Assembly (NCBI RefSeq): GCF_008698235.1
Contig: NZ_PEBH01000006.1
Span: forward strand, 124,001-188,000
DNA from: Bifidobacterium rousetti
Lineage (GTDB): Bacteria > Actinomycetota > Actinomycetes > Actinomycetales > Bifidobacteriaceae
DNA: 64,000 nucleotides
Reading direction: 5' to 3'
The position numbers were made by a program, and so were the translations under genes. Positions within the stretch are counted from its first letter, which is position 1. Each line of letters opens with the position of its first letter. Below, in pieces: positions 33,540 through 43,209 of the stretch. Below the pieces are notes generated by a model that worked only from the letters and a program-made list of their open reading frames with translations, did not search any database and was not told the origin of the DNA.

Positions 33540-34148
33540 ATGATCGCCAAGGAGATCACCGGCAACATCATCAGCCAGCACTACGACGACGGCAAACTCG
33601 AGGTGCCGGTCGCCTTCGACTGGTTCGAGACGGACAAGAAGCGCATGATGAAGGTCGCCGAGGACGGCACCGAAATCGGCGTGATGGTCGGCCAGACCAT
33701 CAAGGACGGCGACGTGCTCGCCGAAACCGCCGACAAACGTTACTTCGCGCGCATCCGCACCGCGCAGCTCATCGAGATCCCGGTCGACTCGATGAAGGAG
33801 ATGGGCCGACTGTGCTTCGAGCTGGGCAACCGTCACCTGAGCCTCAAAGTGGAGGACGACCGCGTGCTCGTACCGTACGACCACCCGACGATGGAGTACA
33901 CGAAGAAGATCGGCTACGAACCGCACATCATCGAAGGCGGATTCGACGGATTCCTCATCGTCAAGGCGCACGCGGGCACCGGTACGATCATCCCCGGCAC
34001 CAACAAGACCACGGGCGACGTAGCCGAGGAGGAGCAGGAGGCCGAGGCGGACGCCACATTCGCCGGCGAATACGAGCTCAACGGCGTGCTGCATCGCCCG
34101 GACGGCTCGCACAGCCACGACGGCGGCCACACCTGGCACACGCACTGA
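33540..34148 (+). CDS. ureE: urease accessory protein, nickel chaperone
   Basis: A 202-residue UreE. N-terminal peptide-binding-like domain (EITGNIISQHYDDGKLEVPVAFDWFETDKKRM), metal domain with ARIRTAQLIEIPVDSMKEMGRLCFELGNRHLSLKVEDDRVLVPYDHPTMEYTKKIGY, then an acidic linker and a His-rich tail (HRPDGSHSHDGGHTWHTH) that stores nickel. GGAGGGCGG precedes ATG 33540. First of the four accessory genes ureE-F-G-D, read away from the nickel importer. Confidence 0.93.
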   Translation: MIAKEITGNIISQHYDDGKLEVPVAFDWFETDKKRMMKVAEDGTEIGVMVGQTIKDGDVLAETADKRYFARIRTAQLIEIPVDSMKEMGRLCFELGNRHLSLKVEDDRVLVPYDHPTMEYTKKIGYEPHIIEGGFDGFLIVKAHAGTGTIIPGTNKTTGDVAEEEQEAEADATFAGEYELNGVLHRPDGSHSHDGGHTWHTH

Positions 34149-34206
34149 GCCACGTCCGCACCTTCCATCCCGATCATCCCGATCACCCTGATCCGAGGCA
34201 CTCCAG

Positions 34207-35061
34207 ATGACCATGAAAAACGCCGACATCGCGGCGCTCAACGACGCGCAGGCGCGGCACCTCGCCATGCTGCAGGTGTGCGACAGCGTGTTCCCGGTGG
34301 GCGCGTTCGCGCTGTCCAACGGCATGGAGACGTTCGTGCAACGCGATTTCCTGCGTCGCGGCGCCGATTTCGAGCAGTACATGCGCGACTATCTGGCCGT
34401 CGCCCCGTACAAGGAGATCGGGCAGATGGTCCTCGCCGGCAAGTACGGCACCGACCGCCGACTGTCCGCCGCCGGTCTGGAACGCAAGATCGTCGCGCTG
34501 GACGAGCTCGCGTCGGCCCTGCAGTCGGCGCGCGAGATCCGCGAGGGCAGCGAGCGCATGTGCACCCGCCTGCTCAAGCTCGTCCGGCAGATGGACGACG
34601 CCCGCGAGACGCAGAACGCCCCGCGGGACGCCCAAGACGGCGAGATCATCGCCGTGCACGAGCATCGCACCGAACGCCACCGTCTGGAGGGAGCGACCGA
34701 CGCGCTGTACGGGTCGCCGAAGCTCGACCTGTACGCGCGGCTCATCGCGTCCGGCCGATGCCGCGGCGTCCACGCGATCGCGATGGGCCTGTACGCGGCC
34801 GACCATGCGGCCGGCGTGCGCGAGGCCGCGGTCACCTACGGCTATTCGCTGCTGAGCGCCCTGACGATGTGCGCAGCGAAGGCGATCCCCCTGAGCCAGT
34901 ACGTCGGCCAGGTCGCCCTGCACGACTCGTTCCCGCGCCTCATCCGCGCCGTGGACATCGCCCTGACCCTGAAGCCCGAAGACCTCGGCATCTCCGGCGC
35001 CTACATCGACATAGCCGCCATGCAACACGAAACCCTCTACTCCCGCCTCTACATGAGTTGA
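34207..35061 (+). CDS. ureF: urease accessory protein, GTPase-regulating factor
   Basis: A 284-residue, mostly helical UreF: LAMLQVCDSVFPVGAFALSNGMETFVQRDFL opens the conserved part, later RLIASGRCRGVHAIAMGLYAADHAAGVREAAVTYGYSLLSALTMCAAKAIPLSQ. About 50 residues longer than the common form through an insertion of charged residues around 140-165 (ETQNAPRDAQDGEIIAVHEHRTERH). It bridges UreD and UreG during nickel insertion. Confidence 0.93.
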   Translation: MTMKNADIAALNDAQARHLAMLQVCDSVFPVGAFALSNGMETFVQRDFLRRGADFEQYMRDYLAVAPYKEIGQMVLAGKYGTDRRLSAAGLERKIVALDELASALQSAREIREGSERMCTRLLKLVRQMDDARETQNAPRDAQDGEIIAVHEHRTERHRLEGATDALYGSPKLDLYARLIASGRCRGVHAIAMGLYAADHAAGVREAAVTYGYSLLSALTMCAAKAIPLSQYVGQVALHDSFPRLIRAVDIALTLKPEDLGISGAYIDIAAMQHETLYSRLYMS

Positions 35062-35121
35062 CCCTTACCCCTACTCCCCTACGTAGGACATACATCCTAC
35101 GCACCAATTCTGCGCAAACGA

Positions 35122-35208
35122 GGTGTGGGCCGCGATATGCGATGCACGACCGTAGGCTTGGCCGAACGGCCTTGAGTGTGTCGTGCATCGTATATCGCGG
35201 CCCATACC
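35122..35208. repeat. long imperfect inverted repeat between ureF and ureG
   Basis: The 29-base arm starting GGTGTGGGCCGCGATATGCG (35122-35150) is largely complementary to GTCGTGCATCGTATATCGCG and onward (35180-35208), with the inner words GGCC/GGCC. The outer ends resemble GGTATGGGC...GCCCATACC at 16981-17019. It could attenuate or stabilise the operon transcript. Confidence 0.7.
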
Positions 35209-35239
35209 GGACACCAGCCAACCACCAAAGGAGAAACCA

Positions 35240-35848
35240 ATGTCCTACGTACGCATCGGCATCGCCGGGCCCGTCGGTTCCGGCAAGACCGCCCTCATCG
35301 AGCGTCTCACCCGCAAGATGGCCGACGAATACAGCATCTGCGTCGTCACGAACGACATCTACACGAAGGAGGACGCCGAGTTCCTCATCGAGCACAGCCG
35401 TCTGGCCCCCGACCGCATCGTCGGCGTCGAGACCGGCGGATGCCCGCACACCGCGATCCGCGAGGACTGCTCGATGAACCTCGAGGCGTGCGAGGAGATG
35501 GCGCGCACGCATCCGGACGTGCAGATCATGTTCGTCGAGTCGGGCGGCGACAACCTGTCCGCCACGTTCAGCCCGGATCTGGCCGACGCGACGATCTATG
35601 TGATCGCGACGGACGAGGGCGACAAGATCCCGCGCAAGGGCGGCCCGGGCGTCACCCGCTCCGACCTGCTGGTGATCAACAAGGCCGATCTGGCGCCGCT
35701 GGTGCACGCCGATCTGGACGTGATGGCCCGCGATTCGGAGAAGATGCGCAACGGCCGTCCGTATATCTTCACCGACCTGATGGGCGGCGCTGGCGTCGAC
35801 GACGTGATCGCGTGGATCAAGAAGAACGTCCTGTTCGAAGGCGTGTGA
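35240..35848 (+). CDS. ureG: urease accessory GTPase
   Basis: A 202-residue SIMIBI GTPase: P-loop [55 protein letters not shown] (CPH metal motif), [17 protein letters not shown] and base-recognition motif [11 protein letters not shown] 35240 with AAAGGAG is the right start. It drives GTP-dependent nickel delivery to apo-urease with UreD/F. Confidence 0.95.
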   Translation: MSYVRIGIAGPVGSGKTALIERLTRKMADEYSICVVTNDIYTKEDAEFLIEHSRLAPDRIVGVETGGCPHTAIREDCSMNLEACEEMARTHPDVQIMFVESGGDNLSATFSPDLADATIYVIATDEGDKIPRKGGPGVTRSDLLVINKADLAPLVHADLDVMARDSEKMRNGRPYIFTDLMGGAGVDDVIAWIKKNVLFEGV

Positions 35849-35863
35849 TTCGGGAGTTCACTT

Positions 35864-36700
35864 ATGGGCAGCAGCACTTTCCGTCTAGCCACCGCGTTCC
35901 GTCATGGTCGCACGAAGATCGACGACGTGTATTTCGAGGCGCCGTTCAAGCTGATGACGCCGTTCACGAACGGCCGTCACTCCGATTTCATCGTGATGCT
36001 CGCCTCCCCCGGCTTCCTGAAGGGCGATGAGGCGCATATCGAGATCGATTTCGGCCCCGGCACCGATTCGACGATCAGGACGCAGAGCTATGAGAAGGTG
36101 CTGGACACGGCCGACGGATCGGCGTCGCGCACGATCGAATTGACAGCGCGGGGTGACGCGAAGGCCGTGTTCCTGCCGTTCCCGGTGATCCCGTTCCGCG
36201 GGAGTACGTTCTCGAATCTGACGACCGCGCACGTCTCGCCCGAGTCGACGTTCGTGTACGCGGATGTGGTGACGTGCGGCCGTGTCGGCATGGACGAGCG
36301 GTGGGCGATGAAGCGGTTCACGAACCGCATGCGCGTGTATGTGGGCGATCGGCTGGCGTTCGCGGATCGCATGCTGCTTGAACCGGATGCGTTCGACTAC
36401 ACGGGCATCGGCATGTGGCGCGAGTTCACCCACTGCGGCGTACTGTACGCGCATCTGCCGGAAACGCACGGCGAGGACGGCACGGCAAGTGCCGGCGGCG
36501 CCGACGCCGAGGCAACGCGGATCGCGGCCGAGGACGCCCTGATCGACCGCATCCGCTCGCACGCGGACGCGGTCGGCCTCACCGGCGAGCTGGGCGTGAG
36601 CCGCGCGGTGAACGGCGTGTGCGTGCGTCTGCTCACCACGCGCGGCGACGACGCCTTCGGCTTCATCAGGGACGTCGCCGACATGGTGGTTGAGGGATGA
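35864..36700 (+). CDS. ureD: urease accessory protein UreD/UreH
   Basis: A 278-residue UreD with a weakly conserved N terminus and the family blocks ASPGFLKGDEAHIEIDFGPGTDSTIRTQSYEKV, FLPFPVIPFRGSTFSNLTTAHV, VVTCGRVGMDERWAMKRFTNRMRVYVGDRLAFADRMLLEP. It follows ureG by 15 bases with a weak GGGAG site. It is the scaffold that binds apo-urease and the UreFG complex. A 20-residue Ala/Asp/Glu insertion occurs near residue 215. Confidence 0.92.
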   Translation: MGSSTFRLATAFRHGRTKIDDVYFEAPFKLMTPFTNGRHSDFIVMLASPGFLKGDEAHIEIDFGPGTDSTIRTQSYEKVLDTADGSASRTIELTARGDAKAVFLPFPVIPFRGSTFSNLTTAHVSPESTFVYADVVTCGRVGMDERWAMKRFTNRMRVYVGDRLAFADRMLLEPDAFDYTGIGMWREFTHCGVLYAHLPETHGEDGTASAGGADAEATRIAAEDALIDRIRSHADAVGLTGELGVSRAVNGVCVRLLTTRGDDAFGFIRDVADMVVEG

Positions 36701-36928
36701 CGGTCGCTGGATAATACCTCGATGAGAGATATGTCACAATCATAGCGTTTTTCAGCTGACTTTCAGAGTTCCCCTATTTTCCCTCCAGATCGCGATAGGT
36801 ATCGTGACACCGGCGGAACGCGTAACGGCTCACGCAGTACCCTGCGGCACGCGTTCCACAGAGCTTCGCCATGACGTATCCGGCATGCCCGGCAAGGCGT
36901 TTGTATCACATGCACGAAGGGGATCATC

Positions 36929-37429
36929 ATGAAGGCAACCATCACGAAAACGGCCATCGCCGTGGTCGCGGGACTGGCCATCGCGGCCGATGCGTTCCTG
37001 CTGTTCGTCAAACCGCATCTGGCCCAGCAAGGGGCCTCCAGCGCGCTGACAGGCACGGCTTCGTCGGGGAACGGCTCGTCAGCCGGCTCCAACGGTTCGT
37101 CTGACTCCGGTGACTCGTCATCCTCCGCATCGTCCGGCGAACTCCAGGACGGCACGTACACATCCGTCGCGTCGCCGAACGCGTACGGTGAGATCCAGCT
37201 GCAGGTCACCGTCAAGGGCGGCAAAATCACCGACATCGCGACGGTCAAGATGCCGACTCACGGACGCTCGCAGTCGGTGAACGCGCAGGCGATCCCCGAG
37301 TTGACGGACCGGGCGATCAGCGCGCAAAGCGCCGAGATCCAGTTCGTTTCGGGCGCGACCGAGACCTCCACGGCGTTCGTCAACTCGCTGCAGGACGCCA
37401 TCAACCAGTCGATCAACGCCGGCAAGTGA
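36929..37429 (+). CDS. membrane-anchored FMN-binding domain protein
   Basis: A 166-residue protein exported by an N-terminal signal-anchor (TAIAVVAGLAIAADAFLLFV), followed by a Ser/Gly-rich spacer of about 35 residues and a single FMN-binding domain (DGTYTSVASPNAYGEIQLQVTVKGGKITDIATVKMP). The flavinylation motif SGATETS near residue 142 should carry FMN covalently, attached by the ApbE encoded next. AAGGGG precedes the ATG. With its neighbours it forms an outward electron-transfer chain. The spacer suggests it reaches through the cell wall. Confidence 0.9.
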   Translation: MKATITKTAIAVVAGLAIAADAFLLFVKPHLAQQGASSALTGTASSGNGSSAGSNGSSDSGDSSSSASSGELQDGTYTSVASPNAYGEIQLQVTVKGGKITDIATVKMPTHGRSQSVNAQAIPELTDRAISAQSAEIQFVSGATETSTAFVNSLQDAINQSINAGK

Positions 37430-38292
37430 TGACGAGATCTCTCCCGAGCCCGATCATCCGGGCGCGCGTCATCCACGCGATGACCATCCCGTTCACCATC
37501 CAGCTCGTCGACGGCCGCGAGGCCGCCACGGAACGACTCGACGCGCTGCTCGACAACGTCACCCCGCGCATCGCCGCATTCCTCGCCGACGTCGAGCCGA
37601 CGTTCTCCCCGTTCCGCGACGACTCGCAGGTCGCGGCGGCGAGGCGCGGCGATTGGTCGGCACTGCTGCATCCCGGCCCACTCGACGGGCGACCAGGCAC
37701 CACCGCGTTCGCCGAGATCTACGCCCTCGCACAGCAGGCCAAGGCCCTGACCGACGGGCATTTCGACCCGATGCACGCGGGCGTCTACGATCCGACCGGC
37801 ATCGTCAAGGGATGGGCCGTGGAGGAGGCGCACCGCCGATTCCTGAAGCCGCTGCTCGACACGGAGGCTTGCGAGGCCGCGGCGATCGGCGGAGGCGGCG
37901 ACATCCAGACCGGCGTGCGCGCCGACAGCGATTTCGTCTGGCGCATCGGCGTCGCCGACCCGTTCGACACGACCAACCCAGCCACCCTGCGCACGATCAC
38001 CCTGCGCAATGGCGGCATCGCCACGTCGGGCACGTCCGCGCGCGGCGAGCACATCACGCGACGCACGCACGATCTCGCGCAAGCCACCGTCATCGACGAT
38101 CGCCTCGCATTCGCGGACATGTGGGCGACGGCCGCGATCAGCGCCGGCGAGCGCGACTTCCGGGCGATGATCACCCGCAACGACGTCGCCCGTACGACGC
38201 TTTCCGCGGTGCTCGTGCGCGCGGACGGAACGGTCGCCGAGATCACGCCCGCAACCGACGCCAAAACCAAGAACATCAAGGACCGATCATGA
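37429..38292 (+). CDS. apbE: FAD:protein FMN transferase
   Basis: A 287-residue ApbE: AFLADVEPTFSPFRDDSQVA, DPMHAGVYDPTGIVKGWAVEEAHRRF, GGGGDIQTGV, GIATSGTSARGEHITRRT and FADMWATAAISAG are the family blocks. It transfers FMN from FAD onto Thr of the neighbouring FMN-binding protein. No signal peptide is evident, in contrast to many extracytoplasmic ApbEs. Start and upstream stop overlap (GTGATG), so a GTG at 37426 is also possible; its stop overlaps the next start (ATGA). Tight coupling shows a three-gene operon. Confidence 0.9.
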   Translation: MTRSLPSPIIRARVIHAMTIPFTIQLVDGREAATERLDALLDNVTPRIAAFLADVEPTFSPFRDDSQVAAARRGDWSALLHPGPLDGRPGTTAFAEIYALAQQAKALTDGHFDPMHAGVYDPTGIVKGWAVEEAHRRFLKPLLDTEACEAAAIGGGGDIQTGVRADSDFVWRIGVADPFDTTNPATLRTITLRNGGIATSGTSARGEHITRRTHDLAQATVIDDRLAFADMWATAAISAGERDFRAMITRNDVARTTLSAVLVRADGTVAEITPATDAKTKNIKDRS

Positions 38293-39683
38293 AATTCCTC
38301 ACCTCGCATATCGCCCTCGCATGGGCCACGGTGCTGTTCATCGTGCCGCTGCCGTTCCTCGCGACGCTGGCCGCGGGCTATCCGGCGCTGTACGCCGATA
38401 CGCTGTTCGGCGCCCAGATCGGCGTCGTCGCGTACACGTGGATGCTGGCGGCCGTGTATCTCGCGTGCCGTCCGCGCTGGGTGGACCGCACGGTCGGCCT
38501 GCCACATATGTACATGATCCACGGCGTGCTGGCGATTCTGGCGATCGTCCTCGCGTTCGTGCACCAGTCGCTGCTGCCGGGTGCGGGCGCGCTGATCAGC
38601 CTGACCGGGCATACGGGGCTGTATCTGTTCATCGCGGTGGCGGTGTGGTCGCTGGTGTTCATGGCCGGGTGGCTGACGTCGCGCGTCGCATGGCTCGCCA
38701 AGGTCAAGCGCGCGCTGGAGCGGCTGTTCCGGCATGAGATGAGCGTGTGGCTGCACCGGCTCAATCTGGTGGCGATCGCGCTGATCGTCATCCATGTGCA
38801 TGTGATCGACTACATCGCGTCGAACCGCCCGTTCCTGTTCCTCTTCGACGCGGCGACGATCGCGGTGTTCGCGTATTACGTATGGAGTTCGGTGAGCCGT
38901 CGCGCGTTCGCATTGCGCGGTCGCGTGGCGTCGGTGCGCCAGATCGCGCCGCGCGTGACCGAGCTGCGCATCGCGATCGATGATTCCGGACGTGCGGCAG
39001 CGTCCGGGACGCGTCCCTCGATCCGTTGGAATCCGGGCGATTTCGCGTTCATCGCGTTCCCCGGTGTACGCGGCATGCACGAGCTGCACCCGTTCTCGCT
39101 GACCAACTCGTATGCGGGCGATGGACGGGAAACATCCCGTCAGGCCCCGGTCATGTCGTTCGCGATTCGCGCGGACGGCGACTTCACCGCGAAGATCGCC
39201 TCGCTCAAGCCGGGCGAGCGCGTGCGCGTCGTGCCGCCGTACGGCCGTTACGCCGAGTTCATCAGGGAGCATGACGCGCAGTCGCCCGCGCAATCCCCCA
39301 CCCCGCTGGTGCTGATCGCCGGCGGCATCGGCGTCACCCCGCTGATCGGCGTGCTCACCGCGTACGCGGGTGCGGCGGGAACCGGCGCGGACACGGCCCC
39401 GAACGCCTCCACCCCGCGCATCGTCGACTTCCTGTACACCGCGCGATCGGAGCGTGATTTCATCTACCGCGACGAGCTGGAGCGTTTCGGCGCCTCGTCG
39501 CCGAACACGCGCGTGCGGCTGTCGACCGGCCGCGCGGACGAGGCGTTGATCGCGCCGATGATCCGTCCGGGCGCGATCTACCTGATCGCCGGCCCGATGC
39601 CGATGATGGACGCGGTGCGCGAGATCCTCGCCAAGCACGGCGTCGCATCAACCGACATCTACTACGAGCCCTTCGCGATGTGA
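38289..39683 (+). CDS. ferric-reductase-like transmembrane flavocytochrome
   Basis: A 464-residue protein. Residues 1-200 hold six hydrophobic helices with heme-ligand candidates His78/His92 (MIHGVL...AFVHQS) and His156/His169 or 171 (WLHRLN...IHVHV). Residues 215-320 are an FAD-binding domain with HPFSLTNSY, and the C-terminal third is NADP-binding (GGIGVTPLIGVL, YLIAGPMPMM). It is the membrane part that would take electrons from cytoplasmic NAD(P)H and hand them to the flavinylated protein at 36929. Heme b is needed; the window encodes only the siroheme branch. Its stop is 15 bases from the convergent ureC stop. Confidence 0.87.
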   Translation: MKFLTSHIALAWATVLFIVPLPFLATLAAGYPALYADTLFGAQIGVVAYTWMLAAVYLACRPRWVDRTVGLPHMYMIHGVLAILAIVLAFVHQSLLPGAGALISLTGHTGLYLFIAVAVWSLVFMAGWLTSRVAWLAKVKRALERLFRHEMSVWLHRLNLVAIALIVIHVHVIDYIASNRPFLFLFDAATIAVFAYYVWSSVSRRAFALRGRVASVRQIAPRVTELRIAIDDSGRAAASGTRPSIRWNPGDFAFIAFPGVRGMHELHPFSLTNSYAGDGRETSRQAPVMSFAIRADGDFTAKIASLKPGERVRVVPPYGRYAEFIREHDAQSPAQSPTPLVLIAGGIGVTPLIGVLTAYAGAAGTGADTAPNASTPRIVDFLYTARSERDFIYRDELERFGASSPNTRVRLSTGRADEALIAPMIRPGAIYLIAGPMPMMDAVREILAKHGVASTDIYYEPFAM

Positions 39684-39698
39684 GACGCAGAGCAACTT

Positions 39699-41423
39699 TC
39701 AGAACAGGAAGTAGCGCTGGGTGAGCGGCAGCTCGTACGCGGGATCGGAGTGGACGAGCTCGCCGTCGACCGTCACCTGGAACGTCTCCGGGTTGACCTG
39801 GATGTCGGCGAGCGTGTCGTTGAACTTCAGGTCCTTCTTGCCGATCGTGCGGCATCCGCGCACCGGCAGCACCTGACGCGCCAGGCCGAGCTTGCCCTTG
39901 ATGTCGTCGTCGACCGCGGCCTGCGAGACGAACGTCGCGCAGGAGCTCGACAGCGCACGGCCCAGCGCGCCGAACATGTCGCGGTAGTAGACCGGCTCCG
40001 GGGTCGGGATCGAGGCGTTCGCGTCGCCCATGCGCGAGTAGGCGATCGTGCCGCCCTTGATGACCATCTCCGGCTTCGCGCCGAACATCGACGGCTGCCA
40101 GAGCACGAGATCGGCCATCTTGCCGACCTCGATCGAGCCCACGTAGTCGGCGATGCCGTGCGTGATGGCCGGGTTGATCGTGAACTTCGACACGTAGCGC
40201 TTGACGCGGAAGTTATCGTTGCGGTTGTTGTCGTGCTCGTCCTCGGGCAGGGGACCGCGCTGCTTCTTCATCTTGTCGGCGGTCTGGATCGTGCGGGTGA
40301 TGACCTCGCCGACACGGCCCATGGCCTGCGAGTCGGAGCTCATCATCGAGATGATGCCGAGATCGTGAAGCACGTCCTCCGCGCCGATCGTCTCGGGGCG
40401 GATGCGCGAGTCGGCGAAGGAGATGTCCTCCGGCACGTTGCGATCGAGGTGGTGGCAGACCATCATCATGTCGAGATGCTCGTCGATCGTGTTGCGCGTG
40501 TACGGCATCGTCGGGTTCGTGGAGCTCGGCAGCACGTTCGGGAAGCCGGCCGCGCGGATGATGTCCGGGGCGTGGCCGCCGCCGGCGCCCTCGGTGTGGT
40601 AGGTGTGGATCGCGCGGCCCTTGAACGCGGCGATCGTGTCCTCCACGCAGCCGCCCTCGTTGAGCGTGTCGGTGTGGATCGCGACCTGCACGTCCATGTC
40701 GTCGGCGACGCCGAGGCAGGTGTCGATGACGGCAGGCGTGGAACCCCAGTCCTCGTGGATCTTCAATCCCGCGGCGCCGGCGCGGATCTGCTCGCGCAGC
40801 GGCTCGGGGCTGGAGTCGTTGCCCTTGCCGAGGTAGGCGATGTTGACCGGCAGCGCCTCGGCCGCCTCGATCATGCGGGCCAGGTGGAACGCGCCCGGGT
40901 TGCAGGTGGTCGCGTTGGTGCCGTCGGCCGGGCCGGTGCCGCCGCCGACCATCGTGGTGACGCCGCCCGCGAGCGCGGTGCGGATCTGCTGCGGGGAGAT
41001 GAAGTGGATGTGCGTGTCGAGGCCGCCCGCGGTGACGATCAGGCCCTCGCCGGCGATCGCCTCGGTGCCCGAGCCGACTTCGAGGCCGGGGGTGACGCCG
41101 CTCATCGTCTGTGGGTTGCCAGCCTTGCCGATCGCGCTGATCTTGCCGTTTTTCAGGCCGATGTCGGCCTTGTAGATGCCGGTCCAGTCGACGATCAGCG
41201 CGTTGGTGATGACGGTGTCGGGCGATTCGGCGTCGAGTTGGACGCTCGACTGGCCCATGCCGTCGCGGAACGATTTGCCGCCGCCGAATTTCAGTTCGTC
41301 GCCGTAATGCGTGTAGTCCTTCTCGACTTCGATGACGAGGCTGGTGTCGCCGAGGCGGACGCGGTCTCCGGTGGTCGGGCCGAACATGCCCGCGTAGTCC
41401 TTGCGTGTGATGGTCTTGCTCAT
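39699..41423 (-). CDS. ureC: urease alpha subunit
   Basis: A 574-residue catalytic subunit that hydrolyses urea to ammonia and carbamate. Nickel ligands and active site are intact: THIHF, the carbamylated Lys in [19 protein letters not shown], the flap with MMVCHHLD, and SSDSQAMGR. It opens [29 protein letters not shown] and ends QRYFLF. AGGAACGGGA precedes ATG 41423. It is transcribed after ureAB and in the opposite direction to the accessory genes. Confidence 0.97.
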   Translation of the reverse strand: MSKTITRKDYAGMFGPTTGDRVRLGDTSLVIEVEKDYTHYGDELKFGGGKSFRDGMGQSSVQLDAESPDTVITNALIVDWTGIYKADIGLKNGKISAIGKAGNPQTMSGVTPGLEVGSGTEAIAGEGLIVTAGGLDTHIHFISPQQIRTALAGGVTTMVGGGTGPADGTNATTCNPGAFHLARMIEAAEALPVNIAYLGKGNDSSPEPLREQIRAGAAGLKIHEDWGSTPAVIDTCLGVADDMDVQVAIHTDTLNEGGCVEDTIAAFKGRAIHTYHTEGAGGGHAPDIIRAAGFPNVLPSSTNPTMPYTRNTIDEHLDMMMVCHHLDRNVPEDISFADSRIRPETIGAEDVLHDLGIISMMSSDSQAMGRVGEVITRTIQTADKMKKQRGPLPEDEHDNNRNDNFRVKRYVSKFTINPAITHGIADYVGSIEVGKMADLVLWQPSMFGAKPEMVIKGGTIAYSRMGDANASIPTPEPVYYRDMFGALGRALSSSCATFVSQAAVDDDIKGKLGLARQVLPVRGCRTIGKKDLKFNDTLADIQVNPETFQVTVDGELVHSDPAYELPLTQRYFLF

Positions 41424-41469
41424 GATGTGTGTCCCGTTCCTGCCGATCGATTGCCTATCGAATCACGTC

Positions 41470-42150
41470 TCAGATGCCGAGGAAGCCCTGGTCGTGGGCC
41501 TTCCTGAACGCGGCCTCGCGCACCTGCGGGTCGTCGAGCTGGCCTTCGACGAGCGCGCTGAAGCCGTGGATCTCGCGCGTGCCGCCGATGTCGATCAGGC
41601 GCACGCGATGGGCCTCGCCCGGCTCGAAGCGCACGGCGGTGCCGGCGGCGATGTCGAGTCGCTTGCCGTAGGCGGCCTTGCGGTCGAACTTCAGGTACTT
41701 GTTGACTTCGAAGAAGTGGAAGTGCGAGCCGATCTGGATCGGGCGGTCGGCGGTGTTGACGACGTCGAGTTCGATGGCGTCCTTGCCGTCGTTCAGGGTC
41801 AGGTCGTCGTCCGCGAGCAGGTATTCGCCGGGGACGAGCTTCTCGGTCGATTCGATCGGGTTGTGGATGGACACGAGCTTGGTGCCGTCGGGGAACGTGG
41901 CCTCGACCTCGACGACCTCGAGCATCTCGGCGACGCCGTCCATCACGTCCTCGGGCTTCAGCAGCGTGCGACCGTAGGACATGAGCTCGGCGACGGTCGC
42001 GCCCTCGCGAGCGCGTTCGACGCATTCGGAGGAGATCAGCGCGATCGCCTCGACGTAGTTGAGTTTCACCCCCCGCGACTTGCGGTCCTTGGCGAGCTGC
42101 CCCGCCAAATACAGCATGAGTTTGTCGGTCTCCCGTGGTGTCAGTCTCAT
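41470..42150 (-). CDS. ureAB: urease gamma-beta fusion subunit
   Basis: A 226-residue fusion. Residues 1-100 are the gamma chain ([54 protein letters not shown]); after about residue 105 the beta chain starts ([62 protein letters not shown]). Such fusion is known from Helicobacter UreA; separate genes are usual elsewhere. ATG 42150 has GGGGG five bases upstream. The upstream ATG at 42162 has no site. Confidence 0.93.
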   Translation of the reverse strand: MRLTPRETDKLMLYLAGQLAKDRKSRGVKLNYVEAIALISSECVERAREGATVAELMSYGRTLLKPEDVMDGVAEMLEVVEVEATFPDGTKLVSIHNPIESTEKLVPGEYLLADDDLTLNDGKDAIELDVVNTADRPIQIGSHFHFFEVNKYLKFDRKAAYGKRLDIAAGTAVRFEPGEAHRVRLIDIGGTREIHGFSALVEGQLDDPQVREAAFRKAHDQGFLGI

Positions 42151-42240
42151 CAAGGCCCCCATCGTCCGTATGGTCGTTGCGTGCGTCTCACGAATCGGGC
42201 ACATTCTACGGCCGCCACAACAACGGCATGTTTCCGAATC

Positions 42241-43179
42241 TCACGGTAGCGCGACAATGAACACGAACGGGCGGTTCCTGCCTGCGTAGCTGAACGCCCC
42301 CGTCATGGCCGCGCCGGAATCAACCGACGGGTCAAACGCCAGTCCACGCGATTTCGACGCCGCTTCGTTCGCGTCATCCGCCCGCTCCCCGTCCGCTTGT
42401 CCACGGAGATGCCGCAGCATGGCCTGTTCCGCAGGCGTCAGGACGTTCGCGGGGCTGGGATTTCCCTCGTAATCGCACTGGCCGTCGCTGTGCGCGCGGA
42501 TGCGCAAAATCCCCTTCCTCTCCCGGTCATCGATGACGGTCACCGTCCCGCCGTCGGGCAGCATCGCCGCGACGCGCCGGGCGACGACCTGACGCGACAC
42601 CAGCACGCCGCCACGGGATCTGCGGTCGTCATATATCTCCGCGAGACTTTCAGCGGTGATGCCATCCGTGAAGAAACGCCGCAGATACGAGTCAGGCAGC
42701 AGCGCATGAGACGCGAACAGACCACAGGCATCCTCCTCGAATTGCCTGTCCGCGGACAACGTGCTGATGCCGATCAACCGGGACGCCAGATCGTACTCGG
42801 TCTGCTGCAGCAGATGGCCGATCTCATGCAGCAACGTGAAGTTGCTGTGCCCGGCGAACGTCTTTTTGTCCTTGTGGATGCGGATCAACGCCCGCTGTTC
42901 GCCAATGGGCGGTTTGAACAGACCCGACAGATGGGAGACGGTCTCCGCGATGCCCGCTCGATCCGCGATCCGGCTGTCGGCGGAGCCTCCTGTAGAGAAC
43001 GCATCGGAGAAATCACTCACGAATTCGAATGCCGCCTCGTTGGACCAATGGTTGACCAATTGGTCCAACGAGGTCAGACAGTCGTCGACGAACGACGGAT
43101 GCCTCCGGACGGCGGCTGCGAGCATGCCGTTCAGCTGCTGCGCCAACGCGGCCTTATAGCGTGGATCACGCTTGTCCAT
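42241..43179 (-). CDS. ImmA/IrrE-type zinc metallopeptidase
   Basis: A 312-residue protein with the zinc motif NFTLLHEIGHLLQQ and the third-ligand region QFEEDACGLFASHALLPDSYL, the standard ImmA/IrrE layout. There is no helix-turn-helix; the last ~70 residues are charged and probably disordered, ending GAFSYAGRNRPFVFIVALP. Peptidases of this family cleave a partner repressor to switch on a response (ICEBs1, Deinococcus). It is the last of a three-gene operon with two unknown proteins, one of which is a candidate substrate. Confidence 0.85.
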   Translation of the reverse strand: MDKRDPRYKAALAQQLNGMLAAAVRRHPSFVDDCLTSLDQLVNHWSNEAAFEFVSDFSDAFSTGGSADSRIADRAGIAETVSHLSGLFKPPIGEQRALIRIHKDKKTFAGHSNFTLLHEIGHLLQQTEYDLASRLIGISTLSADRQFEEDACGLFASHALLPDSYLRRFFTDGITAESLAEIYDDRRSRGGVLVSRQVVARRVAAMLPDGGTVTVIDDRERKGILRIRAHSDGQCDYEGNPSPANVLTPAEQAMLRHLRGQADGERADDANEAASKSRGLAFDPSVDSGAAMTGAFSYAGRNRPFVFIVALP

Positions 43180-43209
43180 ATCAGCTTCGCCTCGGTCCGT
43201 CCACTCTGC

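Noticed and set aside
39750..41507. A 585-codon open frame on the plus strand
   Set aside because: Opposite ureC, which is unmistakable; Asp/Arg/Val-rich antisense composition.
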